Positions 22,956 to 34,082 of a stretch of DNA of 64,000 nt are shown piece after piece. A program made the position numbers and the translations under genes. The notes beneath the pieces were generated by a model. It was not told where the DNA came from. It made no database searches and saw nothing but the letters and a program-made list of their open reading frames with translations. Every line of letters begins with the position of its first letter. The stretch's first letter is position 1. Source of the stretch: Rallus limicola (lineage: Eukaryota; Chordata; Aves; Gruiformes; Rallidae); assembly GCA_022605955.1 (NCBI GenBank), contig JAKCOZ010000221.1, positions 124,001 through 188,000 of the forward strand. Reading direction: 5' to 3'.

Positions 22956-23550
22956 ATGCCTTTCATGCCTAGCTTCTTTACTTTGGGAGTTATTGCTGGA
23001 CGTTTAGCATGTTTTGAACTGCAGTCTGCTAGGGCCGAGAAAAGCACCGTAGGAGGTTCCAGGCATGTTCCCTCTTTCCAGGCAAAGGAAAAGGCTGAGA
23101 GCCAAAGTGACAGGGGCTGCTCATGTGTCCTGTTAGGAGGTTTCAGACAAGCTATGCCTTTCAGGCCTAGCTTCTTTACTTTGGGAGTTATTGCTATACG
23201 TTTAGCATGTTTTGAGCTGCAGTCTGCTAGGGCCGAGAAAAGCACCGTAGGAGGTTCCAGGCATGTTCCCTCTTTCCAGGCAAAGGAAAAGGCTGAGAAC
23301 CAAAGTGACAGGGGCTGCTCGTGTGTCATGTTAGAAGGTTTCACACAAGCTATGCCTTTCAGGCCTAGCTTCTTTACTTTGGGAGTTATTGCTGGACGTT
23401 TAGCATGTTTTGAACTGCAGTCTGCTAGGGCCGAGAAAAGCACCGTAGGAGGTTCCAGGCATGTTCCCTCTTTCCAGGCAAAGGAAAAGGCTGAGAGCCA
23501 AAGTGACAGGGTCTGCTCGTGTGTCCTGTTAGAGAGGTTTCAGACAAGCT
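22956..23550 (+). repeat. Shortened 'ATACG' block, copy 6 (three monomers)
   Basis: It starts like the other copies (T variant, GGGGC, CTCATG), then the ATACG monomer continues directly into the GAGAACC / TCATG type. The AGTGAAAGGG tail and the GAATTG monomer are missing. The final monomer has the 1-bp insertion at 23533. The length of 595 bp is three monomers plus 1, so exactly two monomers were lost in phase. Private changes TTAGAAGG and TTTCACAC lie close to the fusion. Confidence 0.88.
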
Positions 23551-24314
23551 ATGCCTTTCAGGCCTAGCTTCTTTACTTTGGGAGTTATTGCTGGACGTTT
23601 AGCATGTTTTGAACTGCAGTCTGCTAGGGCCGAGAAAAGCACCGTAGGAGGTTCCAGGCATGTTCCCTCTTTCCAGGCAAAGGAAAAGGCTGAGAGCCAA
23701 AGTGACAGGGTCTGCTCGTGTGTCCTGTTAGGAGGTTTCAGACAAGCTATGCCTTTCAGGCCTAGCTTCTTTACTTTGGGAGTTATTGCTGGACGTTTAG
23801 CATGTTTTGAACTGCAGTCTGCTAGGTCCGAGAAAAGCACCGTAGGAGGTTCCAGGCATGTTCCCTCTTTCCAGGCAAAGGAAAAGGCTGAGAGCCAAAG
23901 CGACAGGGTCTGCTCGGGTGTCCTGTTAGGAGCTTTCAGACAAGCTATGCCTTTCAGGCCTAGCTTCTTTACTTTGGGAGTTATTGCTGGACGTTTAGCA
24001 TGTTTTGAATTGCAGTCTGCTAGGGCCGAGAAAAGCACCGTAGGAGGTTCCAGGCATGTTCCCTCTTTCCAGGCAAAGGAAAAGGCTGAGAGCCAAAGTG
24101 ACAGGGTCTGCTCGTGTGTCCTGTTAGGAGGTTTCAGACAAGCTATGCCTTTCAGGCCTAGCTTCTTTACTTTGGGAGTTATTGCTGGACGTTTAGCATG
24201 TTTTGAACTGCAGTCTGCTAGGGCCGAGAAAAGCACCGTAGGAGGTTCCAGGCATGTTCCCTCTTTCCAGGCAAAGGAAAAGGCTGAGAACCAAAGTGAC
24301 CGGGTCTGCTCGTG

Positions 24315-24385
24315 TGTCATGTTAGGAGGTTTCAGACAAGCTATGCCTTTCAGGCCTAGCTTGTCTGAAACCTCCTAACAGGACA
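24315..24385 (+). repeat. Hairpin junction 15
   Basis: One mismatch (left arm TCATG). The next block has 14 monomers plus one 1-bp insertion. Confidence 0.96.
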
Positions 24386-24587
24386 AGCTATGCCTTTCAT
24401 GCCTAGCTTCTTTACTTTGGGAGTTATTGCTGGACGTTTAGCATGTTTTGAACTGCAGTCTGCTAGGGCCGAGAAAAGCACCGTAGGAGGTTCCAGGCAT
24501 GTTCCCTCTTTCCAGGCAAAGGAAAAGGCTGAGAACCAAAGTGACAGGGGCTGCTCGTGTGTCATGTTAGGAGGTTTCAGACAAGCT

Positions 24588-25578
24588 ATGCCTTTCATGC
24601 CTAGCTTCTTTACTTTGGGAGTTATTGCTGGACGTTTAGCATGTTTTGAACTGCAGTCTGCTAGGGCCGAGAAAAGCACCGTAGGAGGTTCCAGGCATGT
24701 TCCCTCTTTCCAGGCAAAGGAAAAGGCTGAGAGCCAAAGTGACAGGGGCTGCTCATGTGTCCTGTTAGGAGGTTTCAGACAAGCTATGCCTTTCAGGCCT
24801 AGCTTCTTTACTTTGGGAGTTATTGCTATACGTTTAGCATGTTTTGAGCTGCAGTCTGCTAGGGCCGAGAAAAGCACCGTAGGAGGTTCCAGGCATGTTC
24901 CCTCTTTCCAGGCAAAGGAAAAAGCTGAGAGCCAAAGTGAAAGGGTTTGCTCGTGTGTCCTGTTAGGAGGTTTCAGACAAGCTATGCCTTTCAGGCCTAG
25001 CTTCTTTACTTTGGGAGTTATTGCTGGACGTTTAGCATGTTTTGAATTGCAGTCTGCTAGGGCCGAGAAAAGCACCGTAGGAGGTTCCAGGCATGTTCCC
25101 TCTTTCCAGGCAAAGGAAAAGGCTGAGAGCCAAAGTGACAGGGTCTGCTTGTGTGTCCTGTTAGGAGGTTTCAGACAAGCTATGCCTTTCAGGCCTAGCT
25201 TCTTTACTTTGGGAGTTATTGCTGGACGTTTAGCATGTTTTGAACTGCAGTCTGCTAGGGCCGAGAAAAGCACCGTAGGAGGTTCCAGGCATGTTCCCTC
25301 TTTCCAGGCAAAGGAAAAGGCTGAGAACCAAAGTGACAGGGGCTGCTCGTGTGTCATGTTAGGAGGTTTCAGACAAGCTATGCCTTTCAGGCCTAGCTTC
25401 TTTACTTTGGGAGTTATTGCTGGACGTTTAGCATGTTTTGAACTGCAGTCTGCTAGGGCCGAGAAAAGCACCGTAGGAGGTTCCAGGCATGTTCCCTCTT
25501 TCCAGGCAAAGGAAAAGGCTGAGAGCCAAAGTGACAGGGTCTGCTCGTGTGTCCTGTTAGAGAGGTTTCAGACAAGCT
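24588..25578 (+). repeat. Five-monomer 'ATACG' block, copy 7
   Basis: Same ordered variants as 4266-5256, insertion at 25561. The first monomer has T without a junction. It is followed by the AAGCAACGTAGG monomer, as after copies 3 and 4. Confidence 0.92.
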
Positions 25579-27134
25579 ATGCCTTTCAGGCCTAGCTTCT
25601 TTACTTTGGGAGTTATTGCTGGACGTTTAGCATGTTTTGAACTGCAGTCTGCTAGGGCCGAGAAAAGCAACGTAGGAGGTTCCAGGCATGTTCCCTCTTT
25701 CCAGGAAAAGTAAAAGGCTGAGAACCAAAGTGACAGGGACTGCTCGTGTGTCCTGTTAGGAGGTTTCAGACAAGCTATGCCTTTCAGGCCTAGCTTCTTT
25801 ACTTTGGGAGTTATTGCTGGACGTTTAGCATGTTTTGAATTGCAGTCTGCTAGGGCCGAGAAAAGCACCGTAGGAGGTTCCAGGCATGTTCCCTCTTTCC
25901 AGGCAAAGGAAAAGGCTGAGAACCAAAGTGACAGGGGCTGCTCGTGTGTCATGTTAGGAGGTTTCAGACAAGCTATGCCTTTCATGCCTAGCTTCTTTAT
26001 TTTGGGAGTTATTGCTGGACGTTTAGCATGTTTTGAACTGCAGTCTGCTAGGGCCGAGAAAAGCACCGTAGGAGGTTCCAGGCATGTTCCCTCTTTCCAG
26101 GCAAAGGAAAAGGCTGAGAGCCAAAGTGAAAGGGTTTGCTCGTGTGTCCTGTTAGGAGGTTTCAGACAAGCTATGCCTTTCAGGCCTAGCTTCTTTACTT
26201 TGGGAGTTATTGCTGGACGTTTAGCATGTTTTGAATTGCAGTCTGCTAGGGCCGAGAAAAGCACCGTAGGAGGTTCCAGGCATGTTCCCTCTTTCCAGTC
26301 AAAGTAAAAGGCTGAGAACCAAAGTGACAGGGGCTGCTCGTGTGTCATGTTAGGAGGTTTCAGACAAGCTATGCCTTTCATGCCTAGCTTCTTTACTTTG
26401 GGAGTTATTGCTGGACGTTTAGCATGTTTTGAGCTGCAGTCTGCTAGGGCCGAGAAAAGCACCGTAGGAGGTTCCAGGCATGTTCCCTCTTTCCAGGCAA
26501 AGGAAAAGGCTGAGAGCCAAAGTGACAGGGTCTGCTTGTGTGTCCTGTTAGGAGGTTTCAGACAAGCTATGCCTTTCAGGCCTAGCTTCTTTACTTTGGG
26601 AGTTATTGCTGGACGTTTAGCATGTTTTGAACTGCAGTCTGCTAGGGCCGAGAAAAGCACCGTAGGAGGTTCCAGGCATGTTCCCTCTTTCCAGGCAAAG
26701 GAAAAGGCTGAGAGCCAAAGTGACAGGGTCTGCTTGTGTGTCCTGTTAGGAGGTTTCAGACAAGCTATGCCTTTCAGGCCTAGCTTCTTTACTTTGGGAG
26801 TTATTGCTGGACGTTTAGCATGTTTTGAACTGCAGTCTGCTAGGGCCGAGAAAAGCACCGTAGGAGGTTCCAGGCATGTTCCCTCTTTCCAGGCAAAGGA
26901 AAAGGCTGAGAGCCAAAGTGACAGGGTCTTCTCGTGTGTCCTGTTAGGAGGTTTCAGACAAGCTATGCCTTTCAGGCCTAGCTTCTTTACTTTGGGAGTT
27001 ATTGCTGGACGTTTAGTATGTTTTGAACTGCAGTCTGCTAGGGCCGAGAAAAGCACCGTAGGAGGTTCCAGGCATGTTCCCTCTTTCCAGGCAAAGGAAA
27101 AGGCTGAGAGCCAAAGTGACAGGGTCTGCTCGTG

Positions 27135-27205
27135 TGTCCTGTTAGGAGGTTTCAGACAAGCTATGCCTTTCAGGCCTAGCTTGTCTGAAACCTCCTAACA
27201 GGACA
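27135..27205 (+). repeat. Hairpin junction 16 (perfect arms)
   Basis: Both 29-bp arms match exactly. The first monomer of the next block has AGGGTCGAG, as after junction 23. The next block has 14 monomers. Confidence 0.97.
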
Positions 27206-29189
27206 AGCTATGCCTTTCATGCCTAGCTTCTTTACTTTGGGAGTTATTGCTGGACGTTTAGCATGTTTTGAACTGCAGTCTGCTAGGGTCGAGAAAAGCA
27301 CCGTAGGAGGTTCCAGGCATGTTCCCTCTTTCCAGGCAAAGGAAAAGGCTGAGAGCCAAAGTGACAGGGTCTGCTCGTGTGTCCTGTTAGGAGGTTTCAG
27401 ACAAGCTATGCCTTTCAGGCCTAGCTTCTTTACTTTGGGAGTTATTGCTGGACGTTTAGCATGTTTTGAACTGCAGTCTGCTAGGGCCGAGAAAAGCACA
27501 GTAGGAGGTTCCAGGCATGTTCCCTCTTTCCAGGCAAAGGAAAAGGCTGAGAGCCAAAGTGACAGGGTCTGCTCGTGTGTCCTGTTAGGAGGTTTCAGAC
27601 AAGCTATGCCTTTCAGGCCTAGCTTCTTTACTTTGGGAGTTATTGCTGGACGTTTAGCATGTTTTGAACTGCAGTCTGCTAGGGCCGAGAAAAGCACCGT
27701 AGGAGGTTCCAGGCATGTTCCCTCTTTCCAGGCAAAGGAAAAGGCTGAGAGCCAAAGTGACAGGGTCTGCTCGTGTGTCCTGTTAGGAGGTTTCAGACAA
27801 GCTATGCCTTTCAGGCCTAGCTTCTTTACTTTGGGAGTTATTGCTGGACGTTTAGCATGTTTTGAACTGCAGTCTGCTAGGGCCGAGAAAAGCACCGTAG
27901 GAGGTTCCAGGCATGTTCCCTCTTTCCAGGCAAAGGAAAAGGCTGAGAGCCAAAGTGACAGGGTCTGCTCGTGTGTCCTGTTAGGAGGTTTCAGACAAGC
28001 TATGCCTTTCAGGCCTAGCTTCTTTACTTTGGGAGTTATTGCTGGACGTTTAGCATGTTTTGAACTGCAGTCTGCTAGGGCCGAGAAAAGCACCGTAGGA
28101 GCTTCCAGGCATGTTCCCTCTTTCCAGGCAAAGGAAAAGGCTGAGAGCCAAAGTGACAGGGGCTGCTCGTGTGTCCTGTTAGGAGGTTTCAGACAAGCTA
28201 TGCCTTTCAGGCCTAGCTTCTTTACTTTGGGAGTTATTGCTGGACGTTTAGCATGTTTTGAACTGCAGTCTGCTAGGGCCGAGAAAAGCACCGTAGGAGG
28301 TTCCAGGCATGTTCCCTCTTTCCAGGCAAAGGAAAAGGCTGAGAGCCAAAGTGACAGGGTCTGCTCGTGTGTCCTGTTAGGAGGTTTCAGACAAGCTATG
28401 CCTTTCAGGCCTAGCTTCTTTACTTTGGGAGTTATTGCTGGACGTTTAGCATGTTTTGAACTGCAGTCTGCTAGGGCCGAGAAAAGCACCGTAGGAGCTT
28501 CCAGGCATGTTCCCTCTTTCCAGGCAAAGGAAAAGGCTGAGAGCCAAAGTGACAGGGTCTGCTTGTGTGTCCTGTTAGGAGGTTTCAGACAAGCTATGCC
28601 TTTCAGGCCTAGCTTCTTTACTTTGGGAGTTATTGCTGGACGTTTAGCATGTTTTGAACTGCAGTCTGCTAGGGCCGAGAAAAGCACCGTAGGAGGTTCC
28701 AGGCATGTTCCCTCTTTCCAGGCAAAGGAAAAGGCTGAGAGCCAAAGTGACAGGGTCTGCTCGTGTGTCATGTTAGGAGGTTTCAGACAAGCTATGCCTT
28801 TCAGGCCTAGCTTCTTTACTTTGGGAGTTATTGCTGGACGTTTAGCATGTTTTGAACTGCAGTCTGCTAGGGCCGAGAAAAGCACCGTAGGAGGTTCCAG
28901 GCATGTTCCCTCTTTCCAGGCAAAGGAAAAGGCTGAGAGCCAAAGTGACAGGGGCTGCTCGTGTGTCCTGTTAGGAGGTTTCAGACAAGCTATGCCTTTC
29001 ATGCCTAGCTTCTTTACTTTGGGAGTTATTGCTGGACGTTTAGCATGTTTTGAACTGCAGTCTGCTAGGGCCGAGAAAAGCACCGTAGGAGGTTCCAGGC
29101 ATGTTCCCTCTTTCCAGGCAAAGGAAAAGGCTGAGAGCCAAAGTGACAGGGTCTGCTCGTGTGTCCTGTTAGGAGGTTTCAGACAAGCT

Positions 29190-30028
29190 ATGCCTTTCAG
29201 GCCTAGCTTCTTTACTTTGGGAGTTATTGCTGGACGTTTAGCATGTTTTGAACTGCAGTCTGCTAGGGCCGAGAAAAGCACCGTAGGAGGTTCCAGGCAT
29301 GTTCCCTCTTTCCAGGCAAAGGAAAAGGCTGAGAGCCAAAGTGACAGGGTCTGCTCGTGTGTCCTGTTAGGAGGTTTCAGACAAGCTATGCCTTTCAGGC
29401 CTAGCTTCTTTACTTTGGGAGTTATTGCTGGACGTTTAGCATGTTTTGAACTGCAGTCTGCTAGGGCCGAGAAAAGCACCGTAGGAGGTTCCAGGCATGT
29501 TCCCTCTTTCCAGGCAAAGGAAAAGGCTGAGAACCAAAGTGACAGGGGCTGCTCGTGTGTCATGTTAGGAGGTTTCAGACAAGCTATGCCTTTCAGGCCT
29601 AGCTTCTTTACTTTGGGAGTTATTGCTGGACGTTTAGCATGTTTTGAACTGCAGTCTGCTAGGGCCGAGAAAAGCACCGTAGGAGGTTCCAGGCATGTTC
29701 CCTCTTTCCAGGCAAAGGAAAAGGCTGAGAGCCATAGTGACAGGGGCTGCTCGTGTGTCCTGTTAAGAGGTTTCAGACAAGCTATGCCTTTCAGGCCTAG
29801 CTTCTTTACTTTGGGAGTTATTGCTGGACGTTTAGCATGTTTTGAACTGCAGTCTGCTAGGGCCGAGAAAAGCACCGTAGGAGGTTCCAGGCATGTTCCC
29901 TCTTTCCAGGCAAAGGAAAAGGCTGAGAGCCAAAGTGACAGGGGCTGCTCGTGTGTCCTGTTAGGAGGTTTCAGACAAGCTATGCCTTTCAGGCCTAGCT
30001 TGTCTGAAACCTCCTAACAGGACAAGCT
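29190..30028 (+). repeat. Four-monomer block ending in a junction, copy 1
   Basis: Ordered variants: ordinary; GAGAACC with GGGGC and TCATG; GAGAGCCATAGTGAC with TGTTAAGAGG; GGGGC; then junction 17. It matches 30425-31263 at an offset of exactly 1235 bp (six monomers plus 47 bp). Confidence 0.92.
29954..30024 (+). repeat. Hairpin junction 17 (perfect arms)
   Basis: Both 29-bp arms match exactly. The next block has 6 monomers. Confidence 0.97.
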
Positions 30029-30424
30029 ATGCCTTTCATGCCTAGCTTCTTTACTTTGGGAGTTATTGCTGGACGTTTAGCATGTTTTGAACTGCAGTCT
30101 GCTAGGGCCGAGAAAAGCACCGTAGGAGGTTCCAGGCATGTTCCCTCTTTCCAGGCAAAGGAAAAGGCTGAGAGCCAAAGTGACAGGGTCTGCTCGTGTG
30201 TCCTGTTAGGAGGTTTCAGACAAGCTATGCCTTTCATGCCTAGCTTCTTTACTTTGGGAGTTATTGCTGGACGTTTAGCATGTTTTGAACTGCAGTCTGC
30301 TAGGGCCGAGAAAAGCACCGTAGGAGGTTCCAGGCATGTTCCCTCTTTCCAGGCAAAGGAAAAGGCTGAGAGCCAAAGTGACAGGGGCTGCTCGTGTGTC
30401 CTGTTAGGAGGTTTCAGACAAGCT

Positions 30425-31263
30425 ATGCCTTTCAGGCCTAGCTTCTTTACTTTGGGAGTTATTGCTGGACGTTTAGCATGTTTTGAACTGCAGTCTGCTA
30501 GGGCCGAGAAAAGCACCGTAGGAGGTTCCAGGCATGTTCCCTCTTTCCAGGCAAAGGAAAAGGCTGAGAGCCAAAGTGACAGGGTCTGCTCGTGTGTCCT
30601 GTTAGGAGGTTTCAGACAAGCTATGCCTTTCAGGCCTAGCTTCTTTACTTTGGGAGTTATTGCTGGACGTTTAGCATGTTTTGAACTGCAGTCTGCTAGG
30701 GCCGAGAAAAGCACCGTAGGAGGTTCCAGGCATGTTCCCTCTTTCCAGGCAAAGGAAAAGGCTGAGAACCAAAGTGACAGGGGCTGCTCGTGTGTCATGT
30801 TAGGAGGTTTCAGACAAGCTATGCCTTTCAGGCCTAGCTTCTTTACTTTGGGAGTTATTGCTGGACGTTTAGCATGTTTTGAACTGCAGTCTGCTAGGGC
30901 CGAGAAAAGCACCGTAGGAGGTTCCAGGCATGTTCCCTCTTTCCAGGCAAAGGAAAAGGCTGAGAGCCATAGTGACAGGGGCTGCTCGTGTGTCCTGTTA
31001 AGAGGTTTCAGACAAGCTATGCCTTTCAGGCCTAGCTTCTTTACTTTGGGAGTTATTGCTGGACGTTTAGCATGTTTTGAACTGCAGTCTGCTAGGGCCG
31101 AGAAAAGCACCGTAGGAGGTTCCAGGCATGTTCCCTCTTTCCAGGCAAAGGAAAAGGCTGAGAGCCAAAGTGACAGGGGCTGCTCGTGTGTCCTGTTAGG
31201 AGGTTTCAGACAAGCTATGCCTTTCAGGCCTAGCTTGTCTGAAACCTCCTAACAGGACAAGCT
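30425..31263 (+). repeat. Four-monomer block ending in a junction, copy 2
   Basis: Repeats 29190-30028, including the rare GCCATAGTG and TGTTAAGAGG pair, and ends in junction 18. Confidence 0.92.
31189..31259 (+). repeat. Hairpin junction 18 (perfect arms)
   Basis: Both 29-bp arms match exactly. The next block has 7 monomers. Confidence 0.97.
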
Positions 31264-32696
31264 ATGCCTTTCATGCCTAGCTTCTTTACTTTGGGAGTTA
31301 TTGCTGGACGTTTAGCATGTTTTGAACTGCAGTCTGCTAGGGCCGAGAAAAGCACCGTAGGAGGTTCCAGGCATGTTCCCTCTTTCCAGGCAAAGGAAAA
31401 GGCTGAGAGCCAAAGTGACAGGGTCTGCTCGTGTGTCCTGTTAGGAGGTTTCAGACAAGCTATGCCTTTCAGGCCTAGCTTCTTTACTTTGGGAGTTATT
31501 GCTGGACGTTTAGCATGTTTTGAACTGCAGTCTGCTAGGGCCGAGAAAAGCACCGTAGGAGGTTCCAGGCATGTTCCCTCTTTCCAGGCAAAGGAAAAGG
31601 CTGAGAGCCAAAGTGACAGGGGCTGCTCGTGTGTCCTGTTAGGAGGTTTCAGACAAGCTATGCCTTTCAGGCCTAGCTTCTTTACTTTGGGAGTTATTGC
31701 TGGACGTTTAGCATGTTTTGAACTGCAGTCTGCTAGGGCCGAGAAAAGCACCGTAGGAGGTTCCAGGCATGTTCCCTCTTTCCAGGCAAAGGAAAAGGCT
31801 GAGAGCCAAAGTGACAGGGGCTGCTCGTGTGTCCTGTTAGGAGGTTTCAGACAAGCTATGCCTTTCAGGCCTAGCTTCTTTACTTTGGGAGTTATTGCTG
31901 GACGTTTAGCATGTTTTGAACTGCAGTCTGCTAGGGCCGAGAAAAGCACCGTAGGAGGTTCCAGGCATGTTCCCTCTTTCCAGGCAAAGGAAAAGGCTGA
32001 GAGCCAAAGTGACAGGGGCTGCTCGTGTGTCCTGTTAGGAGGTTTCAGACAAGCTATGCCTTTCAGGCCTAGCTTCTTTACTTTGGGAGTTATTGCTGGA
32101 CGTTTAGCATGTTTTGAACTGCAGTCTGCTAGGGCCGAGAAAAGCACCGTAGGAGGTTCCAGGCATGTTCCCTCTTTCCAGGCAAAGGAAAAGGCTGAGA
32201 GCCAAAGTGACAGGGTCTGCTTGTGTGTCCTGTTAGGAGGTTTCAGACAAGCTATGCCTTTCAGGCCTAGCTTCTTTACTTTGGGAGTTATTGCTGGACG
32301 TTTAGCATGTTTTGAACTGCAGTCTGCTAGGGCCGAGAAAAGCACCGTAGGAGGTTCCAGGCATGTTCCCTCTTTCCAGGCAAAGGAAAAGGCTGAGAGC
32401 CAAAGTGACAGGGTCTGCTCGTGTGTCATGTTAGGAGGTTTCAGACAAGCTATGCCTTTCAGGCCTAGCTTCTTTAATTTGGGAGTTATTGCTGGACGTT
32501 TAGCATGTTTTGAACTGCAGTCTGCTAGGGCCGAGAAAAGCACCGTAGGAGGTTCCAGGCATGTTCCCTCTTTCCAGGCAAAGGAAAAGGCTGAGAGCCA
32601 AAGTGACAGGGGCTGCTCGTGTGTCCTGTTAGGAGGTTTCAGACAAGCTATGCCTTTCAGGCCTAGCTTGTCTGAAACCTCCTAACAGGACAAGCT
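31264..32696 (+). repeat. 1433-bp tandem HOR, copy 1 (seven monomers plus junction)
   Basis: Monomer classes in order: GGGTC, GGGGC, GGGGC, GGGGC, CTGCTTGTG, TCATG, and a monomer with TCTTTAATTTGGG (32476) ending in GGGGC and junction 19. The next copy starts at 32697; the AATTT mark recurs exactly 1433 bp later (33909). Confidence 0.94.
32622..32692 (+). repeat. Hairpin junction 19 (perfect arms)
   Basis: Both 29-bp arms match exactly. The next block has 35 monomers (32697-39673), the longest junction-free run here. Confidence 0.97.
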
Positions 32697-34082
32697 ATGC
32701 CTTTCATGCCTAGCTTCTTTACTTTGGGAGTTATTGCTGGACGTTTAGCATGTTTTGAACTGCAGTCTGCTAGGGCCGAGAAAAGCACCGTAGGAGGTTC
32801 CAGGCATGTTCCCTCTTTCCAGGCAAAGGAAAAGGCTGAGAGCCAAAGTGACAGGGTCTGCTCGTGTGTCCTGTTAGGAGGTTTCAGACAAGCTATGCCT
32901 TTCAGGCCTAGCTTCTTTACTTTGGGAGTTATTGCTGGACGTTTAGCATGTTTTGAACTGCAGTCTGCTAGGGCCGAGAAAAGCACCGTAGGAGGTTCCA
33001 GGCATGTTCCCTCTTTCCAGGCAAAGGAAAAGGCTGAGAGCCAAAGTGACAGGGGCTGCTCGTGTGTCCTGTTAGGAGGTTTCAGACAAGCTATGCCTTT
33101 CAGGCCTAGCTTCTTTACTTTGGGAGTTATTGCTGGACGTTTAGCATGTTTTGAACTGCAGTCTGCTAGGGCCGAGAAAAGCACCGTAGGAGGTTCCAGG
33201 CATGTTCCCTCTTTCCAGGCAAAGGAAAAGGCTGAGAGCCAAAGTGACAGGGGCTGCTCGTGTGTCCTGTTAGGAGGTTTCAGACAAGCTATGCCTTTCA
33301 GGCCTAGCTTCTTTACTTTGGGAGTTATTGCTGGACATTTAGCATGTTTTGAACTGCAGTCTGCTAGGCCCGAGAAAAGCACCGTAGGAGGTTCCAGGCA
33401 TGTTCCCTCTTTCCAGGCAAAGGAAAAGGCTGAGAGCCAAAGTGACAGGGGCTGCTCGTGTGTCCTGTTAGGAGGTTTCAGACAAGCTATGCCTTTCAGG
33501 CCTAGCTTCTTTACTTTGGGAGTTATTGCTGGACGTTTAGCATGTTTTGAACTGCAGTCTGCTAGGGCCGAGAAAAGCACCGTAGGAGGTTCCAGGCATG
33601 TTCCCTCTTTCCAGGCAAAGGAAAAGGCTGAGAGCCAAAGTGACAGGGTCTGCTTGTGTGTCCTGTTAGGAGGTTTCAGACAAGCTATGCCTTTCAGGCC
33701 TAGCTTCTTTACTTTGGGAGTTATTGCTGGACGTTTAGCATGTTTTGAACTGCAGTCTGCTAGGGCCGAGAAAAGCACCGTAGGAGGTTCCAGGCATGTT
33801 CCCTCTTTCCAGGCAAAGGAAAAGGCTGAGAGCCAAAGTGACAGGGTCTGCTCGTGTGTCATGTTAGGAGGTTTCAGACAAGCTATGCCTTTCAGGCCTA
33901 GCTTCTTTAATTTGGGAGTTATTGCTGGACGTTTAGCATGTTTTGAACTGCAGTCTGCTAGGGCCGAGAAAAGCACCGTAGGAGGTTCCAGGCATGTTCC
34001 CTCTTTCCAGGCAAAGGAAAAGGCTGAGAGCCAAAGTGACAGGGGCTGCTCGTGTGTCCTGTTAGGAGGTTTCAGACAAGCT
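32697..34082 (+). repeat. 1433-bp HOR, copy 2, without the junction
   Basis: The same seven monomer classes as 31264-32696. The fourth monomer has gained GGACATTTAGC and AGGCCCGAG, a pair also found near 36505 and 45950. Where copy 1 has the hairpin junction, copy 2 runs straight into a monomer at 34083 that carries the junction-linked T. The 47 bp are missing cleanly. Confidence 0.93.
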
